Part shown: positions 53,477 to 63,555 of the stretch, piece after piece
Position numbering within the stretch: position 1 is the stretch's first letter
Layout: each line of letters begins with the position of its first letter
DNA from: Streptomyces sp. NBC_00425
GTDB taxonomy: Bacteria > Actinomycetota > Actinomycetes > Streptomycetales > Streptomycetaceae
Reading direction: 5' to 3'
NCBI RefSeq assembly: GCF_036030735.1
Contig: NZ_CP107928.1
Coordinates: forward strand, 1,674,001-1,738,000
DNA: 64,000 nt
The notes under the pieces: generated by a model
Databases searched by the model: none
Told to the model about the DNA's origin: nothing
The model's input: the letters and a program-made list of their open reading frames with translations, nothing else
Position numbers and translations under genes: made by a program

Positions 53477-53692
53477 ATGTCGAACCACACCTACCGGGTC
53501 ACGGAGATCGTCGGCACGTCGCCGGACGGCGTCGACCAGGCCGTCCGCAACGGACTCGCCCGCGCCTCGCAGACGCTGCGCAACCTGGACTGGTTCGAGG
53601 TGACCCAGGTGCGCGGCCAGATCGAGAACGGCGACATCGCGCACTGGCAGGTGGGCCTGAAGGTCGGCTTCCGCCTGGACGAGTCGGACTGA
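53477..53692 (+). CDS. Dodecin flavoprotein
   Basis: A 71-residue protein with the dodecin pattern: [20 protein letters not shown], then [20 protein letters not shown] and [13 protein letters not shown]. Dodecins form hollow 12-mers that store flavins (or CoA) in the cytoplasm. The Trp in LDWFEV is the conserved flavin-stacking residue. ATG 53477 has GAGGAG 10 nt upstream. It is convergent with the HAD-family gene, with a 5-bp gap. Confidence 0.93.
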   Translation: MSNHTYRVTEIVGTSPDGVDQAVRNGLARASQTLRNLDWFEVTQVRGQIENGDIAHWQVGLKVGFRLDESD

Positions 53693-53697
53693 GCCGC

Positions 53698-54189
53698 TCA
53701 GGTACGGCCCTCACCCTCCTGCGCCTGCTTCAGCTCGCCCGAAGGGGCGGCCCAGCGGGCCCGCACGACGGTGAACCCGGCCCGTTCGGCGTCGGCGCAG
53801 ACCAACTCGTCGTCGTCCACCAGGACGCGCACGGTCCGGTCGCGGGCGAGCCCGCGCAGGATCTCCAGCTTGGCGAGCCGGGCGGGCCGGCGGTCGCCGT
53901 TGCGCCGCATGTGCACGCGTCCCTCCGGCAGCCCCTGCGCGGCGAGCCACTCCAGTGTGTCGCGCCGGCAGCGCTCGGGTCGGCCGGTGAGGTAGACGAC
54001 CTCGCACTCCTCGGCGCTGGACAGCGCCAGCGCGACGCCCTCCGGGATCGGCGGGTCGTCCGGCGCGGCCGCGAAGAACGCGTCCCAGTCGCGCGGCCTG
54101 CGCTCCAGGAACCGCTGCCGATGGGCCGTGTCGGCGAGGGTGTTGTCCAGGTCGAACACGGCGAGGGGCCGCCTGTTGCTCTCGTTCAC
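53698..54189 (-). CDS. HAD-superfamily phosphatase (polynucleotide-kinase 3'-phosphatase-like)
   Basis: A 163-residue HAD protein. The nucleophile motif [16 protein letters not shown] is near residues 8-23, motif II is [15 protein letters not shown], and motif III/IV is [20 protein letters not shown]. It resembles the phosphatase domain of polynucleotide kinase-type proteins and short acid phosphatases. The substrate is unknown. GTG 54189 starts the fold directly. It is convergent with dodecin and divergent from rpmF. Confidence 0.82.
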   Translation of the reverse strand: MNESNRRPLAVFDLDNTLADTAHRQRFLERRPRDWDAFFAAAPDDPPIPEGVALALSSAEECEVVYLTGRPERCRRDTLEWLAAQGLPEGRVHMRRNGDRRPARLAKLEILRGLARDRTVRVLVDDDELVCADAERAGFTVVRARWAAPSGELKQAQEGEGRT

Positions 54190-54296
54190 GCCGCCCACCC
54201 TAGCCAGGCGCCGCCGCCGGGCGGCCTTCGACGCCCCCGCCGCCCCGCCCCCCCTCGCCCCCCCCGCACCCACCCGCACCCACCCCGTCGCCCTAA

Positions 54297-54324
54297 TTGC
54301 TCATGGTATCCATTTTCATATAGC
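54297..54324 (+). promoter_or_regulatory. rpmF promoter with embedded Zur-like box
   Basis: TTGCTC (54297-54302) and TATAGC (54319-54324) are 16 bp apart. Between them, 54304-54318 reads TGGTATCCATTTTCA, the complement of TGAAAATGGATACCA, close to the Streptomyces Zur consensus TGAAAATGATTTTCA (12 of 15). A repressor bound there would block the promoter when zinc is sufficient. Confidence 0.72.
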
Positions 54325-54363
54325 GTCCTCGAAGCTCACCGCGAGCCGATCGAGGAGGTTCCC

Positions 54364-54534
54364 ATGGCCGTTCCCAAACGGAAGACGTCCCGCAGCAACA
54401 CCCGCCACCGCCGCGCCCGGTGGAAGGCGACCGCGCCGCGGCTGGTGTCGGTCACCGTCGACGGTGTGCGGCACCTCGTGCCCCAGCGCCTGCTGAAGGC
54501 GTACGAGCGCGGCCTGTTGCAGCCCGAGGGCTGA
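54364..54534 (+). CDS. rpmF: 50S ribosomal protein L32, zinc-free paralogue
   Basis: A 56-residue L32 ([20 protein letters not shown], ending LLQPEG). There are no cysteines, so this is the C-minus type without the zinc ribbon. Such paralogues replace the zinc-binding L32 when zinc is scarce, which frees zinc from ribosomes. GAGGAGG precedes the ATG. A Zur-like box lies inside its promoter, consistent with zinc-dependent repression. Confidence 0.95.
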   Translation: MAVPKRKTSRSNTRHRRARWKATAPRLVSVTVDGVRHLVPQRLLKAYERGLLQPEG

Positions 54535-54647
54535 GGCGGGTGGAGGGCGACGGGTGGAGGACGCCCGGCAGGGGACGCGGGGCGGGTGTACGCGGACCGA
54601 CGCACCCGGGCGAGGAATCCCGGGGACCGCCAGACGTTGAACCCTGT

Positions 54648-55715
54648 ATGAGCTCCGTGATCGCCTCGGCCCGCTTCTCCGTCCTCGACCGCTCGCGCAT
54701 CCGTGAGGGCCACACCGGCGCACAGGCGCTGCGCGACACCGTGCGGCTGGCGCAGGAGGCCGAGCGGCTCGGCTTCCACCGCTTCTGGGTGTCGGAGCAC
54801 CACGGCGTGCCGGGTGTCGCCGGGTCCGCGCCCACCGTCCTGGCGGCGGCCGTGGCCGGTGCGACCAGCACCATCCGGGTCGGCACCGGCGGGGTGATGC
54901 TGCCCAACCACCGACCGCTGGTCGTGGCCGAGCAGTTCGGCGTCCTGGAGTCCCTCTTCCCGGGCCGGATCGACATGGGGCTCGGCCGCTCGGTGGGCTT
55001 CACCGACGGGGTGCGCAGGGCGCTCGGCCGGGACAAGGACGACGCCGACGACTTCGCCGGGCAGCTGCGGGAACTGCTCGACTGGTTCGTCGGCGCCTCG
55101 CCCACGGGGGTCCGCGCCCGGCCGTCGGAGGGTCTGGCCGTGCCGCCGTTCGTGCTGGCCCTGGGCGAGGGAGCGGAGATCGCCGCCCGCGCGGGCCTGC
55201 CCATGGTGGTCGGCGACCTCCGCGACCGCGACAGGATGCGACGCGGCATCGACCGCTACCGCGCCGGTTTCCGGCCCTCGCCGTGGGCGGCGGAACCGTA
55301 CGTCGTCGTCTCGGGGACGGTCGCCGTGGCCGCGACGCCGGAGGCCGCGCGCCGGTTGCTGGTACCGGAGGCCTGGTCCATGGCGTACTCGCGGACCCAC
55401 GGCACGTTCCCTCCGCTGCCGCCCGCCGAGGAGGCCGAGAGGAGGCCGATGACGGCCAGGGCGCGCGGATTCTACGAGGCCGGGCTCGCCGGCGGCGTCG
55501 TCGGCGACGAGGAACAGGTCGCCCGTGAGCTGGAGACCGTGCTCGAGGAGACGGGAGCGCAGGAGGTGCTGGTGACGACCAGCACCTACGACCGGACCGC
55601 GCTGCTGGAGTCCTTCCGGCGGCTGGCCGCGATCGTCGACGGCGAGCGCGCCGACGCCCCCCGCCGGGCGGCCACGCTCCGGCACGCAGCGAACCGCGGG
55701 GTTTTCCCCGGGTGA
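54648..55715 (+). CDS. Luciferase-like (LLM-class) flavin-dependent oxidoreductase
   Basis: A 355-residue TIM-barrel LLM-class enzyme of the MsnO8 type. Signatures are LAQEAERLGFHRFWVSEHHG near 36-55, VGTGGVMLPNHRPLVVAEQF near 78-97, LFPGRIDMGLGRSVG near 102-116 and a C-terminal GDEEQVARELETVLEETGAQ. It would use FMNH2 or F420; the sequence does not decide which. The ATG at 54648 has a weak site upstream. It is convergent with the epimerase gene. Confidence 0.87.
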   Translation: MSSVIASARFSVLDRSRIREGHTGAQALRDTVRLAQEAERLGFHRFWVSEHHGVPGVAGSAPTVLAAAVAGATSTIRVGTGGVMLPNHRPLVVAEQFGVLESLFPGRIDMGLGRSVGFTDGVRRALGRDKDDADDFAGQLRELLDWFVGASPTGVRARPSEGLAVPPFVLALGEGAEIAARAGLPMVVGDLRDRDRMRRGIDRYRAGFRPSPWAAEPYVVVSGTVAVAATPEAARRLLVPEAWSMAYSRTHGTFPPLPPAEEAERRPMTARARGFYEAGLAGGVVGDEEQVARELETVLEETGAQEVLVTTSTYDRTALLESFRRLAAIVDGERADAPRRAATLRHAANRGVFPG

Positions 55716-55756
55716 CCGATCTCGGGCGCGGCGGCGCCCTGTCCGGCCCCGCGCGG

Positions 55757-56845
55757 TCAGCGCCGGACGCCGCGGAGCGCGCCGCTCCCGCGAGCGCGCT
55801 GTTCCCGCCAGGCCCGGTAGTGGTCCGTCACGGTCTCCTCGATCGGGCGGTAGACGAGTCCCAGTTCCTCGGTGCTCCTGCGGTTGTCGACGCGGAAGCG
55901 GATCCCGAGATGGCTGCGGATGTAGGCCTGGGAGAGTCCGAAGGCGGGACCGAGGACGCGGACCGGCCAGTGCGGCAGTGCCGTCCGGGGCAGGCGCAGG
56001 TTCCTCGGGTGGTGCTCCAGGAGGATCTGCGCCATCCGGTGGAAGGAGGTCATCTCCTCGGCCGCGAGGATGTACCGGCCGTGGGCGCCGGGGTGTTCGG
56101 CGGCCGCGATGTGGGCCGCGGCCACGTCCCGCACGTCGACCGTGGTGAAACTGAAGTCCGGGGCGCCGTAGAAGAAGTAGCCCTTGAACAGTTCGTCCAG
56201 CAGGAACAGACTGCCCGAGTCGGAGGCCGGGGTGAGCGAAGGGCCCAGGACCAGGCCGGGGTTGAGGGAGACCATGCGCCAGCGGTGCTGTGCGGCCTCG
56301 GCCTCCCAGGCCGCCTGCTCGGCGACCGTCTTGGCGTAGTGGTAGGGGTTGTTCTCCACCGTGCTGGTGGTGTTGACGTACTTCTCCGACAGCGTCCCGC
56401 CGTCCATCTCCCGTACGTCGGCGTAGTCGCCGAAGATCGCGCCCACCGTGGAGGTGAGGACGAGCCGGCGGACCGTCCTCGTGCGCTCGACCGACGCCAC
56501 GACGTTGCGGGTGCCCCGCAGAGCGGGCTCCACGACGTCCCGGCGGCCGTCCTTGATCTTCTCCGGCATCAGGAACGGCGAGGCGACGTGGAAGACCACC
56601 GTGCAGTCCCGCATCGCCTTGTCGAAGGAGCCCTCGGTGAGCAGGTCGGCCTCGAAGAGGACGAGGCGGCCGGGAAAGTCGTCCTGGAGGGCGTGCAGCG
56701 GACCGCACTTGGCCGCGTTCGCCGTGGAGCGCACGGTGGTGTGCACGCGGTAGCCGCGTGTGAGGAGCTGCTCGACGAGATGGGCGGCCACGAAGCCGCT
56801 GCCGCCCGTCACCAGCACCGGTGCGTCGGCCGGTTCCGTACTCAC
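55757..56845 (-). CDS. NAD(P)-dependent epimerase/dihydroflavonol-reductase-like SDR
   Basis: A 362-residue extended SDR with VLVTGGSGFVAAHLVEQLLT near residues 10-29, active-site Ser-Thr in LVLTSTVGAIFG and NPYHYAKTVAEQAAWE with YxxxK near 165-180. It most resembles dihydroflavonol-4-reductase/cinnamoyl-CoA-reductase-like proteins. The GTG at 56845 overlaps the acyltransferase stop by 4 nt, so it is third in an operon with the two lipid acyltransferases. A role in modifying a lipid is possible but not shown. Confidence 0.87.
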   Translation of the reverse strand: MSTEPADAPVLVTGGSGFVAAHLVEQLLTRGYRVHTTVRSTANAAKCGPLHALQDDFPGRLVLFEADLLTEGSFDKAMRDCTVVFHVASPFLMPEKIKDGRRDVVEPALRGTRNVVASVERTRTVRRLVLTSTVGAIFGDYADVREMDGGTLSEKYVNTTSTVENNPYHYAKTVAEQAAWEAEAAQHRWRMVSLNPGLVLGPSLTPASDSGSLFLLDELFKGYFFYGAPDFSFTTVDVRDVAAAHIAAAEHPGAHGRYILAAEEMTSFHRMAQILLEHHPRNLRLPRTALPHWPVRVLGPAFGLSQAYIRSHLGIRFRVDNRRSTEELGLVYRPIEETVTDHYRAWREQRARGSGALRGVRR

Positions 56846-57795
56846 ACGCGCTCCCCTCGAAGGTCGGGACGCGTCATGATCCCATCAACTCGGCACGACC
56901 GTCCCCGCGTTGCCGGGAATCGCCGCGGCGGCCGGCTGCCGCCGCCGACCGCCTGCCGTGCGCCGCGCGGGCCGTGCCGGACGGCGGCCGGGACGGGTGA
57001 GGGCCGCTCACGCGGCGCGTCGAGCACCCCGGCCCCGGCAGCCTCGGCCAGTGCCCTGCGGTCCGGGTGACCGTCCGCCGCGAGGGCGGGCAGCACCTCG
57101 ACCTCGGCCACCAGGCCCCGGGTGGACGCCACCCGCCACAGTGAGGCGAGCAGGGAATCGTCGCCGACGAAGGCGGCCGCCGTGCTGACCGCCCCGCCGC
57201 CGTCGCGGTAGCCGATGCGCACGGGCTGGACCCGGGCGCCGGCGTCCAGCGCGGCCTGGAACACCGCCCGCCGGAAACGCCCCTGGGCCCGGCCGCACCA
57301 GGTGCTCCCCTCCGGGAACACGGCGACCGCCCGGCCGGAGCGCAGCACCTGCGCGATCCGTTCCACCGTGGCCGGCAGGGAGCGCAGCCGGTCGCGGTCG
57401 ATGAAGAGCACTCCGCCGCGCGCGGCCAGCGCGCCCGCCACCGGCCACCGCCGGATCTCGGCCTTGGCGAGCATCCGGGCCGGGCGGACGCCGGCCAGCA
57501 GCGGGACGTCCAGCCAGGAGATGTGATTGGCGACGAGCAGCAGTCCCCCGGCGGCCGGCGCGCTCGCGCCGGTCACCCGGACCCGCACCCCGGCCGCCCG
57601 GACGACGGTCCGGCTCCACCGTCGCACCGCGCCGGCCGGGATCAGCCCCCGGAGCGGCGACAGCACCACCCCGGCCAGCACCAGCACCGCGACCGCCGTG
57701 AGCCGCAGCACGGCCCTCGCCACGCCCGTGCGGGACGCCGTCGCCCGCACGCACACCCGCGGAGTGCAGGGCGCTCCGGGCAGCCAGACGCTCAC
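56842..57795 (-). CDS. 1-acyl-glycerol-3-phosphate/lyso-ornithine-lipid acyltransferase (PlsC/OlsA-like)
   Basis: A 317-residue PlsC-type acyltransferase. A membrane segment (VLRLTAVAVLVLAGVVL) precedes the catalytic HX4D motif VANHISWLDVPLL near 110-122. It is followed by LAKAEIRRWPVAGALAARGG, VLFIDRDR and the substrate motif VAVFPEGST. The C-terminal ~60 residues are Pro/Arg-rich. GTG 57795 overlaps the OlsB-like gene's stop by 4 nt. Pairing with an OlsB-type N-acyltransferase suggests it adds the second acyl chain of ornithine lipid (OlsA role). Confidence 0.85.
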   Translation of the reverse strand: MSVWLPGAPCTPRVCVRATASRTGVARAVLRLTAVAVLVLAGVVLSPLRGLIPAGAVRRWSRTVVRAAGVRVRVTGASAPAAGGLLLVANHISWLDVPLLAGVRPARMLAKAEIRRWPVAGALAARGGVLFIDRDRLRSLPATVERIAQVLRSGRAVAVFPEGSTWCGRAQGRFRRAVFQAALDAGARVQPVRIGYRDGGGAVSTAAAFVGDDSLLASLWRVASTRGLVAEVEVLPALAADGHPDRRALAEAAGAGVLDAPRERPSPVPAAVRHGPRGARQAVGGGSRPPRRFPATRGRSCRVDGIMTRPDLRGERV

Positions 57796-58601
57796 GCGGC
57801 GGGCACGAGGGAGAGGAAGTGCCGCAGGTAGCGCGGGTCGACCCGGCTCATCGGCAGCAGCACGTACAGGTCGGCGACGCCGAAGTCGGGGTCGTGGGCG
57901 GGCTCCCCGCACACCCAGGCGCCGAGACGGAGGTAGCCGCGCAGCAGGGCGGGCAGCTCGGTGCGTCCGGCCGCGGCGGGCGGGGCGGGCGGGGCGGACG
58001 GGGCGGACGGGGCGGACGGGGGCGGCGTCCACGGCCGCAGCGGGCGCACCCGGTACTCCTCGGGCGCCAGGTGCTTCGCGCGCACCCGCTGCCAGGCGCC
58101 GGCCGCCAGCGCGCCGCCGTCGGCCAGCGGAATGGAGCAGCAGCCGGCCAGCCACGCGTGGCCGCGGTCCACCATGTACCGGGCGATGCCGGCCCAGATG
58201 AGGCCGATGACGGCGCCGTCGCGGTGGTCGGGGTGCACGCAGGAGCGGCCGACCTCGACAAGGCCGGGCCGGATCGCGTCGAGCGCGCCGAGGTCGAACT
58301 CGCCGTCCGAGTAGAGGCGTCCGGCGGCCGAGGCGCGCTCCGGCGGCAGCAGCCGGTAGGTCCCGACGACCTGGCCGGTGTATGTGTCGCGCACCAGCAG
58401 GTGGTCGCAGTGGGCGTCGAACGGGTCGACGTCGAGGCCCGGCTGCAAGGACGCCAGCGAGGCGCCGAGCTCGCCGGCGAACACGTCGTGCCGCAGCCGC
58501 TGCGCGGCCCGTACGTCGTCCTCGTCGCGGGCCAGGGTGACGGTGTAGCGGGCGGGTGCCGTGGACTGCTGGGGACGGTCTAGCGTGGAAATGCCGGTCA
58601 T
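57792..58601 (-). CDS. OlsB-like GNAT acyltransferase (ornithine N-acyltransferase type)
   Basis: A 269-residue GNAT-fold enzyme of the OlsB type. It shows AQRLRHDVFAGELGASL near 33-49, FDAHCDHLLVRDTYTGQVVG near 61-80, VEVGRSCVHPDHRDGAVIGL near 115-134 and a C-terminal LPALLRGYLRLGAWVCGEPA region. OlsB transfers a 3-hydroxyacyl chain to ornithine, the first step of phosphorus-free ornithine lipid. A Pro/Ala/Ser linker (PSAPSAPSAPPAPPAA) is encoded by a short GGGCGGAC-type repeat. It is first of three coupled genes. Confidence 0.83.
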   Translation of the reverse strand: MTGISTLDRPQQSTAPARYTVTLARDEDDVRAAQRLRHDVFAGELGASLASLQPGLDVDPFDAHCDHLLVRDTYTGQVVGTYRLLPPERASAAGRLYSDGEFDLGALDAIRPGLVEVGRSCVHPDHRDGAVIGLIWAGIARYMVDRGHAWLAGCCSIPLADGGALAAGAWQRVRAKHLAPEEYRVRPLRPWTPPPSAPSAPSAPPAPPAAAGRTELPALLRGYLRLGAWVCGEPAHDPDFGVADLYVLLPMSRVDPRYLRHFLSLVPAA

Positions 58602-59041
58602 GGCTCTCTCCTGTCGCGGGCCGGGTAGGCGCAGCGGCTGCAGCCCCGTGGCGTGGGTGCTGCCGCCCCTGTTCTTCCGCTCCCGGCCGACCTGGGCGTG
58701 ACCGGCGCGAAGAGAGCTGATGTGGGCTTGCTGAACGACTCGGGCCGACGCAGGGGCGGGTCGGAGGGCGCCGGTCTCTCCGCCGGTCTTCTCACCGGTC
58801 GCTTCGCCGGTCTGTCACCGGTCGCTTCGCCGGTCTGTCACCGGTCGCCGTTCGCCTCGCCGGTCGGTTGGCCGGTCGGTTGGCCGGTCGGTTGGCCGAT
58901 CGCCGCACGGTCCGTCGGCGGTCGGGGTTCGCCCGTCAAGGGCCGCACCCTATCCGTCCCGCGGACGCGAGACGGGGCCGGGGAGCACCACTCCCGGCCC
59001 CGCCCGTCCGCACCTTCGGCGAACGCTCCATCTGCCCGGCG
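58602..59041. other. Repeat-rich intergenic region between olsB-like and sdhB
   Basis: This 440-bp stretch holds no credible gene. It contains direct repeats: a 23-bp unit twice (58793-58815, 58816-58838) plus a partial third, and a 12-bp unit CGGTCGGTTGGC three times (58861-58896). The sdhB terminator hairpin at 58973-59002 lies near its right end. Confidence 0.75.
58973..59002 (-). terminator. Terminator hairpin after sdhB
   Basis: CGGGGCCGGG (58973-58982) pairs perfectly with CCCGGCCCCG (58993-59002) across a 10-nt loop, about 40 bp past the sdhB stop on the minus strand. There is no T-run. Confidence 0.7.
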
Positions 59042-59787
59042 CTACCGCTTGGCGGCCTTCCGGGTCGCCCGCAGCCACTCCCTGTTCATGCCGGTGATGG
59101 ACGTCAGCGGGATGCCCTTGGGGCAGGCGGTCGCGCACTCCCCGGCGAGCGTGCAGCCGCCGAACCCCTCCTCGTCCATCTGCGCCACCATGTCCAGCAC
59201 CCGGGTCTCCCGCTCGGGCGCGCCCTGCGGCAGCACGTTGAGATGGTTGACCTTGGCGGACGTGAACAGCATCGCCGCCCCGTTGGGGCACGCGGCCACA
59301 CACGCCCCGCAGCCGATGCACTCCGCGTGCTCGAAGGCGAAGTCGGCGTCCGGTTTGGGCACCGGCGTGGCGTGGGCCTCGGGCGCGGCGCCGGTGGGTG
59401 CGGTGACGTACCCGCCGGCCTGGATGATCCGGTCGAAGGCGCCGCGGTCGACCACCAGGTCCTTGACGACCGGGAAGGCGGCGGCCCGCCACGGCTCGAC
59501 GTCGATGGTGTCGCCGTCCCGGAAGGACCGCATGTGCAGCTGGCAGGTGGTGGTGCGCTCCGGTCCGTGCGCGTCGCCGTTGATGACGAGCGAACACGCG
59601 CCGCAGATGCCCTCGCGGCAGTCGTGGTCGAAGGCGACCGGGTCGTCGCCGCGCAGGATCAGCTCCTCGTTGAGGGTGTCGAGCATCTCCAGGAACGACA
59701 TGTCGGGCGAGATGCCGTCCACTTCGTACGTGGACATGGCGCCGTCGGCGTCGGTGTTGCGCTGCCGCCAGACGCGCAGGGTGAGCC

Positions 59788-59791
<4 letters not shown>
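59042..59791 (-). CDS. sdhB: Succinate dehydrogenase/fumarate reductase iron-sulfur subunit
   Basis: A 249-residue iron-sulfur subunit. The 2Fe-2S cysteines lie in [14 protein letters not shown] near residues 55-68, with the fourth in TTCQLH. The 4Fe-4S and 3Fe-4S ligands lie in [14 protein letters not shown] near 148-161 and [14 protein letters not shown] near 205-218. It passes electrons from SdhA to the membrane cytochrome. The ATG at 59791 overlaps the sdhA stop by 4 nt. It is the last gene of sdhCAB and is followed by a hairpin terminator. Confidence 0.95.
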
Positions 59792-61746
<1,955 letters not shown>

Positions 61747-61748
61747 GT

Positions 61749-62456
61749 TCAACTCACCACTCCGGTCATGACGCCCACGGGCACGGCGAGGAAACCAGCC
61801 GTGAGCAGCAGTGCGAGGACGTCGGCGAAGATCTTGAGGGCGCGGTCGCGGGTGCGGCTGCCGACGCCGAGGGTCTGGGCCGCGCTCCAGAAGCCGTGCC
61901 GTACGTGCAGGCCGAGGGCGAGCATCGCGACGATGTAGACGGCGTTGCCGTACCAGGTGGAGAAGGTGTCCACGACGTTCTGGTACGGGTGGCCCGGCTG
62001 GAAGCCGCCGCTGTGCACGGTGCCGGTGGTCAGATCCAGGATGTGCCACACGATGAACAGGGCGAGGATGATGCCGCCCCAGCGCATGGTGCGGGTGGCG
62101 TAGCTCGCCCGTGGCTTTTTGTGCACGTACTTGTCGGGCCGCGCCTTCAGGTCGCGGCGGCTGAGCTGGTACGCGGAGACGGCGTGGGCGACCACCGCGA
62201 CGACCAGTGCGACGCGTACGAGCCAGAGCGTCCACTCGTAGTGCATGAACGGTTCGCCGACCGTGCGCAGCCAGTGGGCGTAGTGGTCGAACTCCGCCGG
62301 ACCGAAGAAGATCTTGAGGTTGCCGATGACGTGGGCGACCAGGTACAGCAGCATGATCATGCCGCTTACGGCCATCACCGTCTTCTTGCCGACGGAGGAG
62401 TCCCACACCGTGCGCGCCATGGACGACCGTCGGTCCGTCCGCGTTGCCAGAGCCAT
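61749..62456 (-). CDS. sdhC: Succinate dehydrogenase cytochrome b558-type membrane anchor
   Basis: A 235-residue membrane anchor with five predicted helices, the single-subunit type B anchor that binds two haems. Candidate haem histidines lie in [44 protein letters not shown] and [10 protein letters not shown]. Quinone is the electron acceptor. ATG 62456 was chosen; it lies 8 nt after TAGCGT and has no ribosome site, so it is probably leaderless. ATG 62420 (MARTVW) is an alternative. It is divergent from a LysR gene. Confidence 0.93.
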   Translation of the reverse strand: MALATRTDRRSSMARTVWDSSVGKKTVMAVSGMIMLLYLVAHVIGNLKIFFGPAEFDHYAHWLRTVGEPFMHYEWTLWLVRVALVVAVVAHAVSAYQLSRRDLKARPDKYVHKKPRASYATRTMRWGGIILALFIVWHILDLTTGTVHSGGFQPGHPYQNVVDTFSTWYGNAVYIVAMLALGLHVRHGFWSAAQTLGVGSRTRDRALKIFADVLALLLTAGFLAVPVGVMTGVVS

Positions 62457-62464
62457 GTCTGCAG

Positions 62465-62470
62465 ACGCTA
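62465..62470 (-). promoter_or_regulatory. -10 element of the sdhCAB promoter
   Basis: TAGCGT (complement of 62465-62470) ends 8 nt before the sdhC ATG. A TTGGAC further upstream at 19-bp spacing is a possible but poorly spaced -35. The transcript would be leaderless. Confidence 0.5.
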
Positions 62471-62516
62471 CGGCCGGGCCGCCCGATCGGTCCAAGACAT
62501 GGTCCGCCTGGATTCC

Positions 62517-62531
62517 ATAGGCCTCGCCTAT
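62517..62531. promoter_or_regulatory. LysR-type box between sdhC and lysR
   Basis: ATAGGCCTCGCCTAT is a 15-bp palindrome (6-bp arms ATAGGC/GCCTAT, 3-bp centre) containing the T-N11-A motif. It lies upstream of both divergent genes and overlaps the expected -35 of lysR. Confidence 0.78.
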
Positions 62532-62551
62532 CGTCAGCGTACGCTGGAGGC

Positions 62552-63433
62552 ATGCAGTTCCAGCAGCTCCAGTACTTCGTGGCGGTCGCCGAGACCCGGC
62601 ACTTCACCCGCGCCGCCGAGCTCGTGCACGTGGCACAGCCGTCGCTGTCGCAGCAGATCAAGGCCCTGGAGCGGGAGTTGGGGGCGGATCTCTTCCTGCG
62701 GGCGCGGGGGAACATCACGCTCACCGACGCGGGCGAGGCGCTGCTGCCGCTCGCCCGGCGGATCCTCGCGGACACCGAGACCGCCCGGTACGAGGTGCAG
62801 GAGCTGGTGCAGATGCGCGGCGGGCGGGTGCGGCTCGGGGCGACGCCCAGTGTCTGCACGGGCCTGCTGCCGGACGTGCTGCGCGCCTTCCACGACCGCT
62901 ATCCGGGCATCCGGCTCCTGATCGAGGAGGGTGGTTCGCACGACCTCGTCCGCGAACTGGCGCGCGGGGCCCTGGACCTCGCCCTGGTCGTCCTGCCGCT
63001 GCCCAGCCCGTCGCCGGCGCTGACCACGGTGGAGCTGCTGCGTGAGGACCTGGTGGTGGTGTCCTCGCCCGAGGCGCCCCAGCCGGGACAGGGGCGCACC
63101 GTGCGGATCGCCGACCTGGAGGGCGAACGTCTGGTCATGTTCCGGCACGGCTACGACCTGCGGGAACTCACGGTGGCCGCATGCCGCGCGGAGGGTTTCG
63201 AACCCGACTTCGCGGTCGAGGGCGGCGAGATGGACGCGGTGCTCGGGTTCGTGCGGGCCGGCCTCGGGGTGGCCGTCGTCCCCCGTATGGTGGCCGCCCG
63301 CTCCGGCCGGGGCCTGCGGGTCACCCCGCTCGCCCGGCCGGGTCTGCACCGCACGATCGCCCTGGCCCACCGCAGTGACGTGGCGCCGCCCCGGGCGGCG
63401 CGTGAGCTGCAGCGCATGCTGCTGGAGCGGTGA
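62552..63433 (+). CDS. LysR-family transcriptional regulator divergent from sdhCAB
   Basis: A 293-residue LysR protein of the CynR/CbbR-like type. The [23 protein letters not shown], then [20 protein letters not shown], is at residues 4-43. The effector domain spans about 90-290 ([32 protein letters not shown]). ATG 62552 has GGAGG directly upstream and a TACGCT -10 before that. It shares a perfect T-N11-A palindrome with the sdhC promoter and is likely to control sdhCAB in response to a metabolite. Confidence 0.92.
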   Translation: MQFQQLQYFVAVAETRHFTRAAELVHVAQPSLSQQIKALERELGADLFLRARGNITLTDAGEALLPLARRILADTETARYEVQELVQMRGGRVRLGATPSVCTGLLPDVLRAFHDRYPGIRLLIEEGGSHDLVRELARGALDLALVVLPLPSPSPALTTVELLREDLVVVSSPEAPQPGQGRTVRIADLEGERLVMFRHGYDLRELTVAACRAEGFEPDFAVEGGEMDAVLGFVRAGLGVAVVPRMVAARSGRGLRVTPLARPGLHRTIALAHRSDVAPPRAARELQRMLLER

Positions 63434-63555
63434 GCCGGGCCGCCCGCGCGGCGCGGCGGGCCGAGCGCCTGGCCGCGCGCCGGGGGCCGCGCGCCGGTGG
63501 CCGTGGTCCCTGCCGCGACCGCCCGCTCCCCCACATGGAGCAGTCGCGCCCGAGG

